DNA of 64,000 bases from assembly GCA_905221605.1 (NCBI GenBank), contig CAJNDS010002169.1, forward strand, positions 415,967 to 479,966. Reading direction: 5' to 3'. The notes under the pieces are model-generated. The model was not told where the DNA came from. It searched no databases and saw only the letters and a list, made by a program, of their open reading frames with translations. Of this stretch, positions 9,816-20,534 are shown one piece after another. Position 1 is the first letter of the stretch, and every line of letters begins with the position of its first letter. The position numbers were made by a program, and so were the translations under genes. The DNA comes from Symbiodinium natans (taxonomy: Eukaryota > Sar > Dinophyceae > Suessiales > Symbiodiniaceae).

Positions 9816-10410
9816 GGCCCAAGCATGGCTCTTCAACTCCACGGCTCCCGTATACCTTCGCCTCGCCAAAGTCGGCCATAACATGATTACGTCTGGGTTG
9901 ACAAGTTTAGGGTTTGGGGCCCTTGACATGCCTGACTGACTGCATCTGTGGAAGTGAGAACCCCTCTGCAAAATGGCCGCATGCCAGCGCAGTCGATGAC
10001 CTCAAGGTGTGCTCGGACCTCCAATTTATATGTGGCGCTATTTAAGTACGAACATGTCACAAGAGAATGATCATGTAGGTACAAGAAGAATGGTTTAAAC
10101 ATAGTAAGAACACTAACAAATCATACTCATAATACTCATCATACTCATAATACCCATCATACTAAATAATAACAACAAGAATAAAATATAATAACAATAA
10201 TAAGAATAAGAAATAATAGTAGTGACAGTAACTCACTCCTGGGCCCTGGGCTCCTTTGGATCCTTCGCTTTGGGCTTCTGTTTAGGGTTTAGGGTTTAGA
10301 GTTTAGGGTTTAGGGTTTAGGGTTGTGCAAACCCCCACCGCAACCGAGACGCCTTTTCTCTCGGAATCACCATCGCGAACAATGCGGGGTGATGCCACCG
10401 CATCTGTCCC
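9816..10410 (-). CDS. Scattered exons of an unidentified minus-strand gene (one with a DFG-like motif)
   Basis: Four segments look coding: about 10,410-10,325 (FGTDAVASPRIVRDG and onward), 10,280-10,224 (KPKAKDPKEPRAQ, followed by a GTGAGT donor), about 10,001-9960 (VIDCAGMRPFC between AG|G and AG) and 9892-9816 (VMADFGEAKVYGSRG). ADFGEAK resembles the magnesium-binding loop of protein kinases, but no HRD catalytic loop was found, so kinase identity is weak. Phases across the segments were not all reconciled and they may belong to more than one gene. Confidence 0.25.
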
Positions 10411-10692
10411 AAAGATAAACTAAATCCGACGGGGCCGCAAATAGCTACGTAGGATAAGCAAGAGACAAAGCAAATCGAGTTGGACTCCAGAGACGAAGTG
10501 CGAAGCCAAGGGTCGGCGAAAGCTTAGCATTCGGGGATGTCTTGGTTTTACGGGGGTGTCGTGTGGATTCCAACTTGACTTCTGGAAGGCTAAAAGCGGC
10601 TGGTCAGGCAAGGACATTTACAATCTACAGGTCTGACCTGAAGCGCACGGCAACGTGCCTTCGTTAGGAGCTTCCAAGACCTTGCAATTGTC

Positions 10693-10746
10693 TAGGTTTA
10701 GGGTTTAGGGTTTAGGGTTTAGGGTTTAGGGTTTAGGGTTTAGGGT
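10693..10746. repeat. Telomere-type (TTTAGGG)n array
   Basis: Seven to eight units, no adjacent gene assigned. Confidence 0.9.
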
Positions 10747-11040
10747 TCTTGGTTTAGGTTCGACCAGAAGTGCCCGGATGCTGAGGCTCTCGCACCGCAT
10801 CAATCCTGGCTTGCAGGTTGGGACACAATTCCGACTCAAAGTTATGGCATGCCAGCGGTTCACCTCGTGATCATCAGAGAACTACGGATACGAGCGCAAA
10901 GTGGCTCTCTTCAAGAGGGCAGAACTGGACAATGGTACGTCGCAAACATTCACTTAGGCTGCTCGTCTGCCTGACACCGGAGGCCACGCATCCAGTGCCG
11001 AGCGAATGCCTGGATCTCTGCCTGACGGCTCAGGTTTTAC

Positions 11041-11187
11041 GGTTTAGGGTTTAGGGTTATAAAGGGTAGACCACTTTGCGTGCTCTTGTTCCCGTCCTAC
11101 CCGCCAGAGTTGCCGGTTTAGGGTTTAGGGATATAAAGGGTAGACCACTTCGTGTCATCTTGCTCCAGTCCTACCCACGCAGTTGCC
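11041..11187. repeat. Tandem duplication of a ~74-bp unit with telomere-type leader
   Basis: Two adjacent diverged copies (11,041-11,114 and 11,115-11,187). Each begins GGTTTAGGGTTTAGGG, then TATAAAGGGTAGACCACTT, then a shared CCTACCC...AGTTGCC tail. Confidence 0.65.
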
Positions 11188-12119
11188 CAACCCCCGACAG
11201 GCTCTTGGCGTGCAGAAGTAGTGCAGATGAGCAGCCGCGAGGGAGAGCGCGGTCTCTGGACTCCTCAGCACCCGGGGACGGCGAAAGAGCAGCCACATGC
11301 CAGGACAACGACAAGGCTTCTCAGAACACGCAACAACTGCGAGACAAACTCTTCACACTCGACATGAACGCTACCTGAAGTGAAGGTCTCCATGACGAAC
11401 GCAGCTGCAGCCCGGCTTCAGCACGCTGTGTCGGTCACCGGGAACTTGAACCACATCCAGGTTGTTGCAGTACCTACAGTAGCCGGAAGGGAGCTGCGCG
11501 TGCATGGAAGGCTCTGTTCAAGCTCCGACATGAACAGAGATGTCATAACGTGCCGACAGTGCGAACGCTCACGCGTACCTCCGCGCACCCGAGCACAGCA
11601 TGGCGGCGCAAGCTCTCGCATGCAAAGGAGCGATGAACCATCGAAGCGCACGCCTAATCTTCAGCTGAGCCTCAATCCATTGGCACACCGAAGGTGCTCC
11701 GCTTCCTCTGAAGGGCAGTCTTTCGCCAGCACCAGAAGCGAAGGCCCGTCAAAGGTGCCGTCGGAGCAACCGCTTTCAGCGCCAACGCCCATGAGCCAAT
11801 CCTCAAGGCACAAAACGATTCCATTTCGCTGTAGTGCAAGTCTCAGACCATACAGTGGCCTATCAACAACAAAACAGCGTATTCAGTATTCACGTGAACC
11901 GCATAGCCGTAAACATCCCAATGTCAATCATCTGTAAACCCGGACCGCGTGCTCGCGCGAATCCCAGATCAGAGCTGCTGCGCTTGAAGCAGCTACGGGA
12001 AGCAGACCCAAACAGAAGCGTTGCAGCTGAAGCTCTATTCGCTTTGCCTCGGTTCAGGCACAGTGTCACCCGTGACCCTCACAACTGACAGACCTTGCCG
12101 ACTGCTGCTTGCATGGACA
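11188..12119. other. Long interval with no confident gene
   Basis: A 185-codon plus-strand ORF (11,380-11,937, GTG start) is open but shows no domain, splice context or clear codon bias. It is recorded as unsupported. Confidence 0.3.
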
Positions 12120-12260
12120 CGGGAGAGTCAGCCGAGATGCAGTGGTGTGGATCAGGGACTTGAACCCATCCACAGACAGTCCGTTCAGCTTCTCTGACAG
12201 TTTCCAGTAAGCCTTCATCACCAGCTTCTTGGATGCCTCCTCCAGTCCTGACCGAAAGAT
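12120..12260 (-). CDS. Orphan coding exon, unknown helical domain
   Basis: After a GGACAG acceptor at 12,261 the minus strand reads IFRSGLEEASKKLVMKAYWK and continues LSEKLNGLSVDGFKSLIHTT before a probable GTGTCC donor. Lysine/leucine-rich amphipathic composition and no stop favour real coding sequence. It lies on the same strand as the diverged thioesterase-like exons at 15-16 kb but has no clear counterpart in the tandem copies. Confidence 0.4.
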
Positions 12261-12294
12261 CTGTCCTGGGACCGCGGCGAGCGTTGTGAACGGC

Positions 12295-12535
12295 TAGACA
12301 TCCCCATCTTATATCGTATTCTATTTTATGTGATTCGAATATTATATAGTATTATCATATTCGTATACTGCTCAATTTTGCTATTGTATGAGTGTACTAT
12401 TGTATGATTATATCAATATATGATTATTTGAATATACCACTACTTTATTGTACTATTGTACGATTAAACTATTGAATTATGAATCATGTGTGTGAGTATA
12501 TTCTAACATACTGAGAAGGAGAGATGCTTAAACCC
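12295..12535. other. AT-rich intergenic or intronic block
   Basis: TAT/ATT-rich sequence without ORFs in a GC-rich neighbourhood, ending at a short (CCCTAAA) run near 12,537-12,567. Confidence 0.6.
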
Positions 12536-13444
12536 TATATAAACCCTAAACCCTAAACCCTAAACCACCCCGAGAGCCAAGGCTCCGCTAAGTTCTGTTT
12601 GGCACTCGTGGCCTTCGAAGGCGAACTGACAGGCTGCCTTCAGCTGGCCTGACCCAAGGATTTTGGAAGGCTTTTTTCTCGGGCTCTTCGGGCTTTTAGG
12701 GCTCAGGGACCCAGGATCTCGTGGAGGGCTTAGGGTTTTGGACTTAGCGCTACTTAGGGCTTAAAGGCTGGCCGCAGTACTGTCAGGCTTGCCGTCTCTT
12801 GCGCCCTGAGCTTCCTCTTTCAATGAACCAATGAAGCAGCTCGGAAAGTGAATGACCGGAAAATTCGAGTTGCGCTTCTGGGAAAAGAAGCGCGAACGCA
12901 ACTTGCAGATTTGCACCGGGGGTCTTTCTTCCGGGTTGACAAGATGATGGCCTGTCCGCCTCTCCACAAGCACCGGGGAGGTTCGGGCTAGCCATTTCCT
13001 ACGCGAAGGGGAGAGCAGAAGCGCGGTGCCATCTCCAACACGACGCCGCTTGCTTGAGCGATGTTGCGTTTCTGAGCCTGCTTGGCGCGCCAGTCTAGCG
13101 ACTGCATCGCGCCGGTGTTCCGACCGGTGCATGTACTCCTGTTGTTCCTGAGAGTCCTCTGATCAGCTCTCCTGTGCTCTCAGCCTCATCTTGAACCAGC
13201 CCTTCCAGCATAAACAAATGACTCGGAATCGGAAGGCCTTTGAGAACATACGGATCATCCTCCTGCATCTGCCTTAGCTGACACCCGCTGCGTGCTCCGC
13301 TATACGAGTTTCGAGTACATGATGCAGCTGAAGGAGATCCAAAAACAAAGCTTCCAGCAACGACAGGCACGCCACGCCCAACAACTCACAAGCATGAGGG
13401 CCCGAACCCCTAACCCCTCACCCCCAACCCAAATACCCGGGCAG

Positions 13445-13653
13445 GCCAAAGCAGGGGAGGAGGGGGGATAGCATCTCTGCCAGCCCCTGTTCTCCGAGTC
13501 GCCACAAGGCTTTTGCCTCTTTGCTTGCGAAGTCCGCGGCGCCCAGACATCTGGCGACAAGCAGCGTGGCCTCACAAGAGCGCACTATGTAAATGCACTC
13601 AGATTCTGCCTGTGATGGATGAAGGCCGCCAGTGAAACCTTCAATTGTTGCCC
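13445..13653 (-). CDS. Orphan coding exon, unknown protein
   Basis: After a GGCAG|G acceptor the minus strand reads ATIEGFTGGLHPSQAESECI, then VRSCEATLLVARCLGAADFA and a charged helix to about GLAEMLSPL (about 68 codons, no stop). Composition is coding-like. The family is not recognised. Confidence 0.4.
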
Positions 13654-14597
13654 CTGCCACAACCCCGAAGCCAAAAATCCCAAGGCCTTGTCCAACGAAC
13701 CCCCGAAAGCTTCAGCGCTCCATCAGGCAGCCCTCAAAAGCCTCGCCTCGGGCCGTCTTAGGGCTCAGGGGCTGAGGGCCCCAACCCGCCTCACAAGTGC
13801 TCCCAAGCCAGCTTGCGCTGAAAGAGCGGTCGGGAACAGGGCCGCCAGACCAGGCCACTTCACCTGCGCTACCCGAACCCCTTTGTACAATTGTCATAGG
13901 GGGGCTTTGGGTTTAGGATTGTCGATGATACTTCGCAACTGGGGAAATGCAAGCACAGGCACGAGGCTTCCTAGGAAAAGTTATACTCTGAACACAACCA
14001 ACCCGCTTCAACCCCCAAAGAGGGTGGAAAAATAATACATATATATGTATATATTGTGTCCCAAGGGCCGCCCATGGTTGTGGGTAATTAGCTACAATCC
14101 CCAAACCCTCAAACCAGAAAGCCCTATTTAGACCCCGCACCCGAAGCCCCACACCCTGAACTCCGGTTGGATTCTCAGAACGGCGGCCTACCCAGCACAA
14201 GTGAAGACGGAGGAGTTCTTGCAGATCATTGGACCGTTTGACAGCTTCCGCAGGGCTCCGTCAGGGCTTGCAATAACGCTTCTGGCCAGCAATCTCGCAA
14301 AAACAATTATAGAGGTCTTAAGGGAGGGGGTTCAAGGGGGGTATGTATTCCCTAATACTCCCCACTACTCCCCAAGGTTCCCTAAGCTTCCCTCAGGTTC
14401 CTTCGCCCCCATGAACCCAAGAACTCCATAAAACAAGGCTGCCATTGGCTGCTCAGTGTAATTGTTCTTCAGGTCTGGGCTCTCAACCGAGAAGGGCTGC
14501 CAGCTACGACTAAGCCCTGAAAACAATCAAGGCTTCTCATATCGGCTGGCAGATGCAATGCATAACCCAAAAGCCAAAACCCTAAACCTCAAGAACT

Positions 14598-14685
14598 CGT
14601 ATCCCGGATCGGGCCTTGGATGACAACCAACGCGACCTGAGGGAGGCCAAGAAAGCATCCCGACAGCTGCTAAATCTTAACCCTT
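14598..14685 (+). CDS. Possible plus-strand 3' exon, charged helix
   Basis: Reads RALDDNQRDLREAKKASRQL, then LNLNP, to a TGA. Highly charged helical composition. It lies between CCCTAAA-like sequence and a TTTAGGG run, like other exon islands here. Confidence 0.3.
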
Positions 14686-15085
14686 GAAGGCTTCGTTTAG
14701 GGTTTAGTGTTTAGGTTTACAGAACAAGCATGGTTTTCTTGGTTGATCCTACTCTTGCTTACCTAATTCCCTCATTGTCTGTCAAGAACTAGGATGGTCC
14801 TTGAAACCCTCGGAAAAATATTTCCTGAACACGCTCCTCTTAAACCAGCCCCGTACACATCACCGTAGACAATGAGCTCTCCTAGCAGGCCCGCTAAGCG
14901 AAACCCCAACTCAAAACCCAGAACTCTAAAACCCTAAACCGGCCAAACCGGCCAAACCCTGTAAACCCCAAACCCCAAACCCTGAAAACCCCAAACCCTG
15001 CAAACCGCAAACCCCAAACCCCAAACCCTAAACCCCAGACCCTAAACCCCAAACCCTGGAACCCCCTCAAAAAGCCCCCAAAAGC

Positions 15086-16196
15086 CGTGGGGCCTCGATC
15101 TGGGCCTCCTGGAGATGCATGGCCATCTCGAAGGCAAGGGAGGCACCGGTCACGTGGCCCACGAGCACCACCTGTCTTAGGATTCTCGGGGGAGGATTAA
15201 GGGGCTTTTTATAAAAGGGTGCGATTAAGGGGGCTTTTAAGGGTTTTTATCAGGGGCTTAAAAAGGGGGGTTTGAGGCATGTTAGAAGTTTTTAGGGAGG
15301 TTTCAAGGGGGTTTAAGAGGGTTGTAGGAGTTGTTTAAGAGGTTTAAGGGTTCAGGGGGGTCTGGCTGCTTGAGGGTTTAGGCTTTGGGGCGATCTTCCC
15401 AACTCTTAGTTCCCCACGTCCAGGGAAGCAGTCTCCCTGCAACCCTAAACCCTAAACCCTAAACCCTAAACCCTAAACCCGCGCCTTCCTTCCAAGATCT
15501 CCGGCTTCGATGGGTTCTGGATCGCTATCCTCCGGGTCGTGGCCGTTCGGTGCCTGGAGACACACCAGGGCGGGAAGATGCTGTTGAGGCCTCTTTGGGC
15601 CTCTCCTTCATGGACTGGGCCATACTGGGCCGCCCGGCCGTCGCCTGCGTTTTCGGCTGGCCGTTGCGGCTCTGATCCTGTGGACTCGCAAGTGAATCAC
15701 TTCCGACTCAGATGAAACTGATGAAACACCTCCAGAATCCTAAACCCTAAACCCTCGGAAGTGAAGGCCGCAGAGGGTCGGGCGAGCACCTGGCCTGAAG
15801 AACTCTTCGTACGAAGAGGGACGCGACGGCGGACAGTGACGTCCGCCGCATCGCCTCGAGCAGCACTTTGAGGCTCTCGGCGCTCAAAGAAGGTCCGGTG
15901 CGCTTCGGGGGTCTTTCTCGTGTGAAGCTGAAGTCATCATTCTACAATTTCAATATGAAATGTAAAGTTGTAGAATATGCGTGTGCATATATATATATAT
16001 ATATACACTGTAGTACTATACATATGTATATATATATGTATGAGATTCTGCCTTTCAAGCCCAAGTTTAACCTGAGTCGATGCAACTGGCTGCGCATTCA
16101 AGCGGGCCTCCTCGTCAAACTCGAGCTGACACGCGTGGCAGTTTTTAAAACTCTGGGCCAACGTCGCCAAATGGCCGAAATCTCCGCCGTCGCATC
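15086..16196 (-). CDS. Diverged thioesterase-like alpha/beta-hydrolase gene (zeta), nucleophile serine lost
   Basis: Two exons resemble parts of the tandem thioesterase-like genes at 30-64 kb. The first (16,196 to about 16,090) reads CDGGDFGHLATLAQSF and later LEFDEEARL, similar to DGSSYATLAKYLDP and YEEEVRLLG in the array. The second (15,171 to about 15,086) starts at CAG|G and reads VVLVGHVTGASLAFEMAMHL, the nucleophile-elbow strand-turn-helix of thioesterases. The expected GHSxG is GHVTG here, so the catalytic serine is replaced by valine. Either the gene is no longer a serine hydrolase or this is a relic. Exons between and after these were not all found. Confidence 0.4.
15481..15675 (+). 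CDS. Possible plus-strand 3' exon
   Basis: A 65-codon open stretch follows a (CCCTAAA)n array. It reads PSFQDLRLRWVLDRYPPGRG and later EASLGLSFMDWAILGRP, with stop TGA at 15,673-15,675. Balanced composition with Trp and hydrophobic helices suggests coding. The reverse strand is also partly open, so the strand is uncertain. Confidence 0.33.
   Translation, partial: APSFQDLRLRWVLDRYPPGRGRSVPGDTPGREDAVEASLGLSFMDWAILGRPAVACVFGWPLRL
15984..16046. repeat. (TA)n/(TATG)n microsatellite
   Basis: TATATATA with interspersed ATATGTATATA units. Similar tracts occur at 17,026-17,115 and 18,981-19,030. Confidence 0.85.
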
Positions 16197-16726
16197 CTGG
16201 TGACATCTGCTGGCAACAGCAAAGCACAAACACGTACACACCACAGAGCCCTTGCATTGACGTGGACCATGCTGCGTTCGCAAACTGGCTACTCTCGAAG
16301 AGATCACAAAGCGGCTTGCATGCAGCACTTCCGAGAAAGTACTGGAATCCAAGCATGGTTTAGGGTTTGGGGTTTGGGGTTAGGGCTTCGGCAGGATTTC
16401 TGGTTCAAGGTTTCGGGTTTCATAGTGAAACATGTTTGAAGCTGTCTGAAGAGGTCGCGTCTGCAGAGCTTCTTTCCTGCACACCAGAACTCCTCTGCAG
16501 CCAATTCTCAACTACATCATCAACATCAGCAACACCACATCGTCGTCCTCTTCCTCCTCATCCTCATCCTGAGCCTCATCCTCCCCCAAAAACCCTAATT
16601 AATCTACAACACCCCCCACAATCCCTGAACACCTACAATTTTCTGGACAACCCGAAAACCTTCTTCGCGAAAAGAAACCCTAGACCCCGGCATAAACCCC
16701 CAATTAAACCCCGAAAGCCCTGAACC

Positions 16727-17518
16727 CTAAGCGTTCCACATCCCTCTGGGGCCTGGAACCAGGTACACGCTGGGGTCGTCCAAGCGTGCAACGGCCGGGT
16801 CAGGGTCCCTGCGATAAGAGCCCGCGTGTCCCGAAGATATTTTCGGGGGTTTGAGGGTTAGGGCTTAGGGTTCGGGGGCTTAGGGTGGCCGCCTGAAATC
16901 CCGACCTGTGCTTTGCGCTGCAAGACTGTGCGATTGAAGAAAACAACGTACCTGGAATGCTCACACGTCTAAATGGCGGTCTCAAGGTGAACCATGCTGT
17001 GCATGACCCGGGGTTCGCTGAGACCCATATATATATATATACTTATATTGTATATATGTATATGTATATGTATATGTATATACCTATATATAGATAGACA
17101 TATATATATATATACATGAACCGGGCTCAGGGCGTAGGATTTTTACCAACAACCTGTCGGACTGCCTCGCGCTGTTACCGGCAAGGGCAAGAAGACCCTC
17201 CACAGGATGCCTCTCCTCGCAAGCGAAGAGCGTCGGTTGCTGGTGGCTCATCTACTACTTACTGTTTGCTTAAGAATCCCAAAAGAATAAAAAAACAATT
17301 AACACCTATATTCCTCTTAATAAGGAAGAAGAGTTCTTATTTTTTGTGGTTCTTAAGCAATTAGTAGTCATCGCTTGCCAGGTCATCACGAACAGTTTCG
17401 ACCAAGGTTGCTTCATGATTCCGGCGCGTTTAGCTGCAGTTTTCAACACTTGCAAGTCCTGAACTGGTCCGCTCATAAACTCAGTAATTGATGCCACCAC
17501 GGCAGCAGCAGAGCCACC
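16727..17518 (-). CDS. Unidentified minus-strand gene, two exons including the 3' end
   Basis: Exon 17,518-17,390 begins at a GCCAG acceptor and reads GGSAAAVVASITEFMSGP, continuing LKTAAKRAGIMKQPWSKLF before a GTGATG donor. Exon 16,808-16,727 begins at CGCAG|G and reads DPDPAVARLDDPSVYLVPGP to GMWNA and stop TAG. Both are clearly coding-like; linking them into one gene is inference. The intron between holds (TA)n repeats and a hairpin element. Family not recognised. Confidence 0.4.
17026..17115. repeat. (TA)n/(TATG)n microsatellite
   Basis: Long TATATA and TATGTATA runs with a short central break. No coding content. Confidence 0.85.
17258..17368. repeat. AT-rich hairpin element
   Basis: TACTGTTTGCTTAAGAA at 17,262 is inverted as TTCTTAAGCAATTAGTA at 17,350, and AAAAGAATAAAAAA is inverted as TTCTTATTTTTT. 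This makes a ~110-bp imperfect foldback, MITE-like. Confidence 0.5.
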
Positions 17519-18429
17519 CTGGCAAGAGATTCGCCCTATGCAGCAGAGGTGACTGCGCGCCAAAACATTGCTCCATCGTTGCGGAATGAGTATACACATC
17601 GCAACCACAGGCCAGCGAGACGACATAGAGCTCAGCCCCGCCACCAGCCACTCGCACAGAGAGATCTCCAAGGAACGCGCTTGCACCCCTGGGCAGAGCT
17701 CACTGCAGTGTCACGCCTAGACATGGGACTGCTTTCATACCGGGGTGGGGGGGAGGGGTTCTCTAAATTTTGGTGTACCCCAAAGGGGCAGAATTCAAAC
17801 AGGTAACAACGTGCCGAGTGGCGTGTCGTGTGTTGCGAGGTGAATGCAACTTGGGTGATGGTATTATGTGGACATTGCGCACAATGAGCCTCCGTGCCCT
17901 GGACACACAATTACACAAAACAGAGCCCGAAAACACGTGGAAACACGAGGCCTTCGTCCAGTCAACCGCACACTCCCATTAAGGGGCCGGCCGCATCAGC
18001 AGAGCTTCCCGCTCCTCACTGCCTCTTGTCAATAGCAACTCGTCATCTTTGCATCCGTGGTGACTGTAGTAACGTTGATAGACCGAAATGGTACGACGTG
18101 CTCACGCATGCTCAGCCGTCGGATATCGGCCATCGTGAGGTCAGAGTCAGAGTCACATGTGCTCAGTAGTCTTGCGCTTGCCTTCGCCTTGCTCAGAGTA
18201 TCTTGGTTTTGTGTTGCCCATGTGTTGACAACATCTGTGTGCTTCGGGCACAGGAAAACCAACCACACCTGGAAAAACAACTGCTCCACAGGAACTTGAT
18301 GCAGCATATCGAAGAATCACACCTCTTCTCGTCTCTTCTTATTCTTCCTCCTCTTCTTCTTGTTCTTCTTGTTCTTCTTCTTCTGCTTCTGACGCGGCAC
18401 TTTCAGCAGAGAGGGGTACCGTGATCTCT

Positions 18430-18937
18430 TTAACTGAGGAAGCCAGCCTCGATAGCCTCCAGATTTGTCCGGATGGCTTCATCCCTTCTGTAACCGTGAA
18501 CAACAGCTTTGTTTTCCCGGTGCTATCGGTACTAATGTTTAGGGTTTAGGGTTTAGGGTTTAGGGTTTAGGGTTTAGGGTTTAGGGTTCATTATCCTCTT
18601 CCTTCCTTCCTTGCCTCCGTTCTTCCTTGGAGCCAGGAGTCCGGTAGCGAGGTCCAAACTGCACCCTCCTTGGAACCATGAAAAGAGTGGCCTTCTGCAA
18701 AGAAATTAACAACAACCCCAAAACCCCAAACCCTGGACCCCAACCCCCGAAAAAGGTCCTCAACCCTAAGCCCGCAATTCCTGAACCCTAAGTCCAGATT
18801 TTTGGGTTTAGGGTTTAGGGTTTAGGGTTTAGGGTTTACAGATGTTTGCAGGGGACTGGAGCAAGTGCACACCCCGCCTGCGATGACCAGCGCCCTGCCC
18901 TCGAAGAAGCCGGGCGGGCTCCACTGAGACCCCTTGG
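18430..18937 (-). CDS. Unidentified gene, three 3' exons
   Basis: Exon 18,937-18,840 follows an AAG and reads GSQWSPPGFFEGRALVIAGG and a Cys/Ser-rich tail before a GTAAAC donor. Exon 18,705 to about 18,600 follows TTTGCAG and reads KATLFMVPRRVQFGPRYRTP. Exon about 18,528-18,430 reads AVVHGYRRDEAIRTNLEAIE to AGFLS and stop TAA at 18,430-18,432. The gene's upstream part must lie beyond 19 kb, where the 10.4-kb retrotransposon is inserted, so the element may sit in an intron of this gene. (TTTAGGG) runs occupy the introns at 18,537-18,589 and 18,803-18,838. Confidence 0.45.
18537..18589. repeat. Telomere-type (TTTAGGG)n array, intronic
   Basis: Seven units between two minus-strand exons. In gene sense it is CCCTAAA just upstream of the last exon. 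Confidence 0.9.
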
Positions 18938-19181
18938 GGATGGGTGTAGGGCTAGGCTTGGGGAATCTTAAGGATACAATAACATATATATATATATATG
19001 TATATATATCTATATGACACATATACATACACATGTGTATTGAATAATATTGGGTTTAGGGTTTTGGGTTTTGGGGGTTCTAGCGTTTTATGGAGTTTTA
19101 GGGTTTTAGGGTATGGGCTCTTTCGGTTCGGCTTGCGGGTTCACCAGAGATGCTCGGAGCCAGAATACGAACAATAAAGGG

Positions 19182-19534
19182 CACTTTAGCAGGCAGCGAA
19201 CGCTCGTTCCCCTCGCTTGTTCACACCACAACATGAAGCCACAGACTTAAAGAACCACAAAATGCGAGAGCATCCTTTTTACGTCTGCTCGAGCCTGGGG
19301 TTGAGCAGTCACGAAGTCAAAACTGGAATGGCCGATCGAGCGAACTCTCTCGCTCAACGCACGCCTCCATACTGCAACACTTCGCCAGCAACTCTTCACG
19401 AGCTGTGCTGCCTCATGCCTCGAACCGCTCTTCCCGAACTCGTCAAAGCACGGGCGGCAACAGAAATCAGAGCTGGCAGTGAGCAGGTGGCGAAAGCCAT
19501 CCTTCAATGTAACAAAATCGAACTGAAACACCCC
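19182..19534 (-). repeat. Terminal repeat B2 (3' end of retrotransposon)
   Basis: 353-bp copy of B1 forming the 3' end of the element and the 3' UTR of the Cys-rich ORF. Confidence 0.9.
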
Positions 19535-19535
19535 C

Positions 19536-20081
19536 TCATGGTTGACTGGCTGTTTGATCAGCAACAACGTAGCTAGAGCAAGTGGCATCGGACACTGAAG
19601 CTTCGCGCTCCGCGTCCTCGCCGCCTGCATCAGGCTGCGGAGCTTCCCGCTCGCCAGCATCGTCGGGGTCGATCTGGAAAGCAGCATCTGGTTGGCCCTC
19701 CTCTGGCCTTTGAGGGTCTTGCATGTGGTGGCTCGGTGGAACACACCATGCTTGACCTCTACAGAAATGGCACACTCCCATAGTGCGATCGCACAGCGTG
19801 CACAATGGGGTTTGCTGACCTCGTGCCCAGCGTTCGCGCGGCACCCGAATGGCTGCGAAACAGGGCTGCCCCAGACCGTCGCAGAAGCAGCCGGTGAACA
19901 GGCCGCAGTCCACACACGGTCGGAAGAGCTGTTCCTGTGTGCCAAAGGCCAGGGCCTCCAAGTTGACCAATCGCTGCATGATCAACAAAGGGAGTGGAGG
20001 GGTGGGTTGCAAAAATCTCAACGGGGGCCGCAGACCGATCGTCTTGCAGCCAAAATGGCCACGATCGATCAGCGGCCTCAT
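19536..20081 (-). CDS. Cys-rich (CxxC zinc-finger-like) retrotransposon protein
   Basis: The first ATG is at 20,081 inside repeat A2; the frame runs to 19,536 at the edge of B2 (about 180 codons). The N-terminal ~25 residues are encoded by A2 and identical to those of ORF1 (MRPLIDRGHFGCKTIGLR), then the sequence diverges. The body is a cysteine array: CVDCGLFTGCFCDG, a PCFAAIRVP spacer, TPLCTLCD, MGVCHFCRG and WCVPP, followed by an acidic tail. This spacing suggests two zinc ions bound in a B-box/MYND-like treble fold. A role in nucleic-acid or protein binding during transposition is inference. It could instead be a captured host gene in a non-autonomous derivative. Confidence 0.65.
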   Translation of the reverse strand: MRPLIDRGHFGCKTIGLRPPLRFLQPTPPLPLLIMQRLVNLEALAFGTQEQLFRPCVDCGLFTGCFCDGLGQPCFAAIRVPRERWARGQQTPLCTLCDRTMGVCHFCRGQAWCVPPSHHMQDPQRPEEGQPDAAFQIDPDDAGEREAPQPDAGGEDAEREASVSDATCSSYVVADQTASQP

Positions 20082-20155
20082 GTCATCAAGTGTGAACACA
20101 CTGCTTGTAAAGTGACCACCCTAACCCAGACCAACCTTACCGGTGTTAGGGAGAC
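20005..20155 (-). repeat. Internal repeat A2
   Basis: Second copy of the 151-bp A repeat, abutting B1 at 20,155/20,156 without any intervening base. It provides the leader and first ATG of the Cys-rich ORF. Confidence 0.9.
20043..20063 (-). other. Spliced-leader-like sequence in repeat A2
   Basis: Identical to the A1 copy; upstream of the Cys-rich ORF body. Confidence 0.45.
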
Positions 20156-20516
20156 CACTTTAGCAGGCAGCGAACGCTCGTTCCCCTCGCTTGTTCACAC
20201 CACAACATGAAGCCACAGACTTAAAGAACCACAAAATGCGAGAGCATCCTTTTTACGTCTGCTCGAGCCTGGGGTTGAGCAGTCACGAAGTCAAAACTGG
20301 AATGGCCGATCGAGCGAACTCTCTCGCTCAACGCACGCCTCCATACTGCAACACTTCGCCAGCAACTCTTCACGAGCTGTGCTGCCTCATGCCTCGAACC
20401 GCTCTTCGGCTCTTCCCGAACTCGTCAAAGCACGGGCGGCAACAGAAATCAGAGCTGGCAGTGAGCAGGTGGCGAAAGCCATCCTTCAATGTAACAAAAT
20501 CGAACTGAAACACCCC
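20156..20516 (-). repeat. Internal repeat B1
   Basis: 361 bp, identical to 19,182-19,534 except for a tandemly duplicated 8-bp GGCTCTTC. It lies directly downstream of the Pol stop codon and so forms its 3' UTR. Confidence 0.9.
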
Positions 20517-20534
20517 AGGCCCAAGTTTAACGAC

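Noticed and set aside
9816-9892. Protein kinase gene based on ADFGEAK
   Set aside because: No HRD loop, glycine loop or APE motif could be found nearby, so kinase identity is not claimed.
11380-11937. 185-residue plus-strand ORF
   Set aside because: GTG start, Ser/Arg-rich without domain, and no splice or neighbour support.
19247-19945. 232-residue minus-strand ORF
   Set aside because: It overlaps the Cys-rich ORF in another frame and runs through repeat B2; the Cys-rich frame has motif support.
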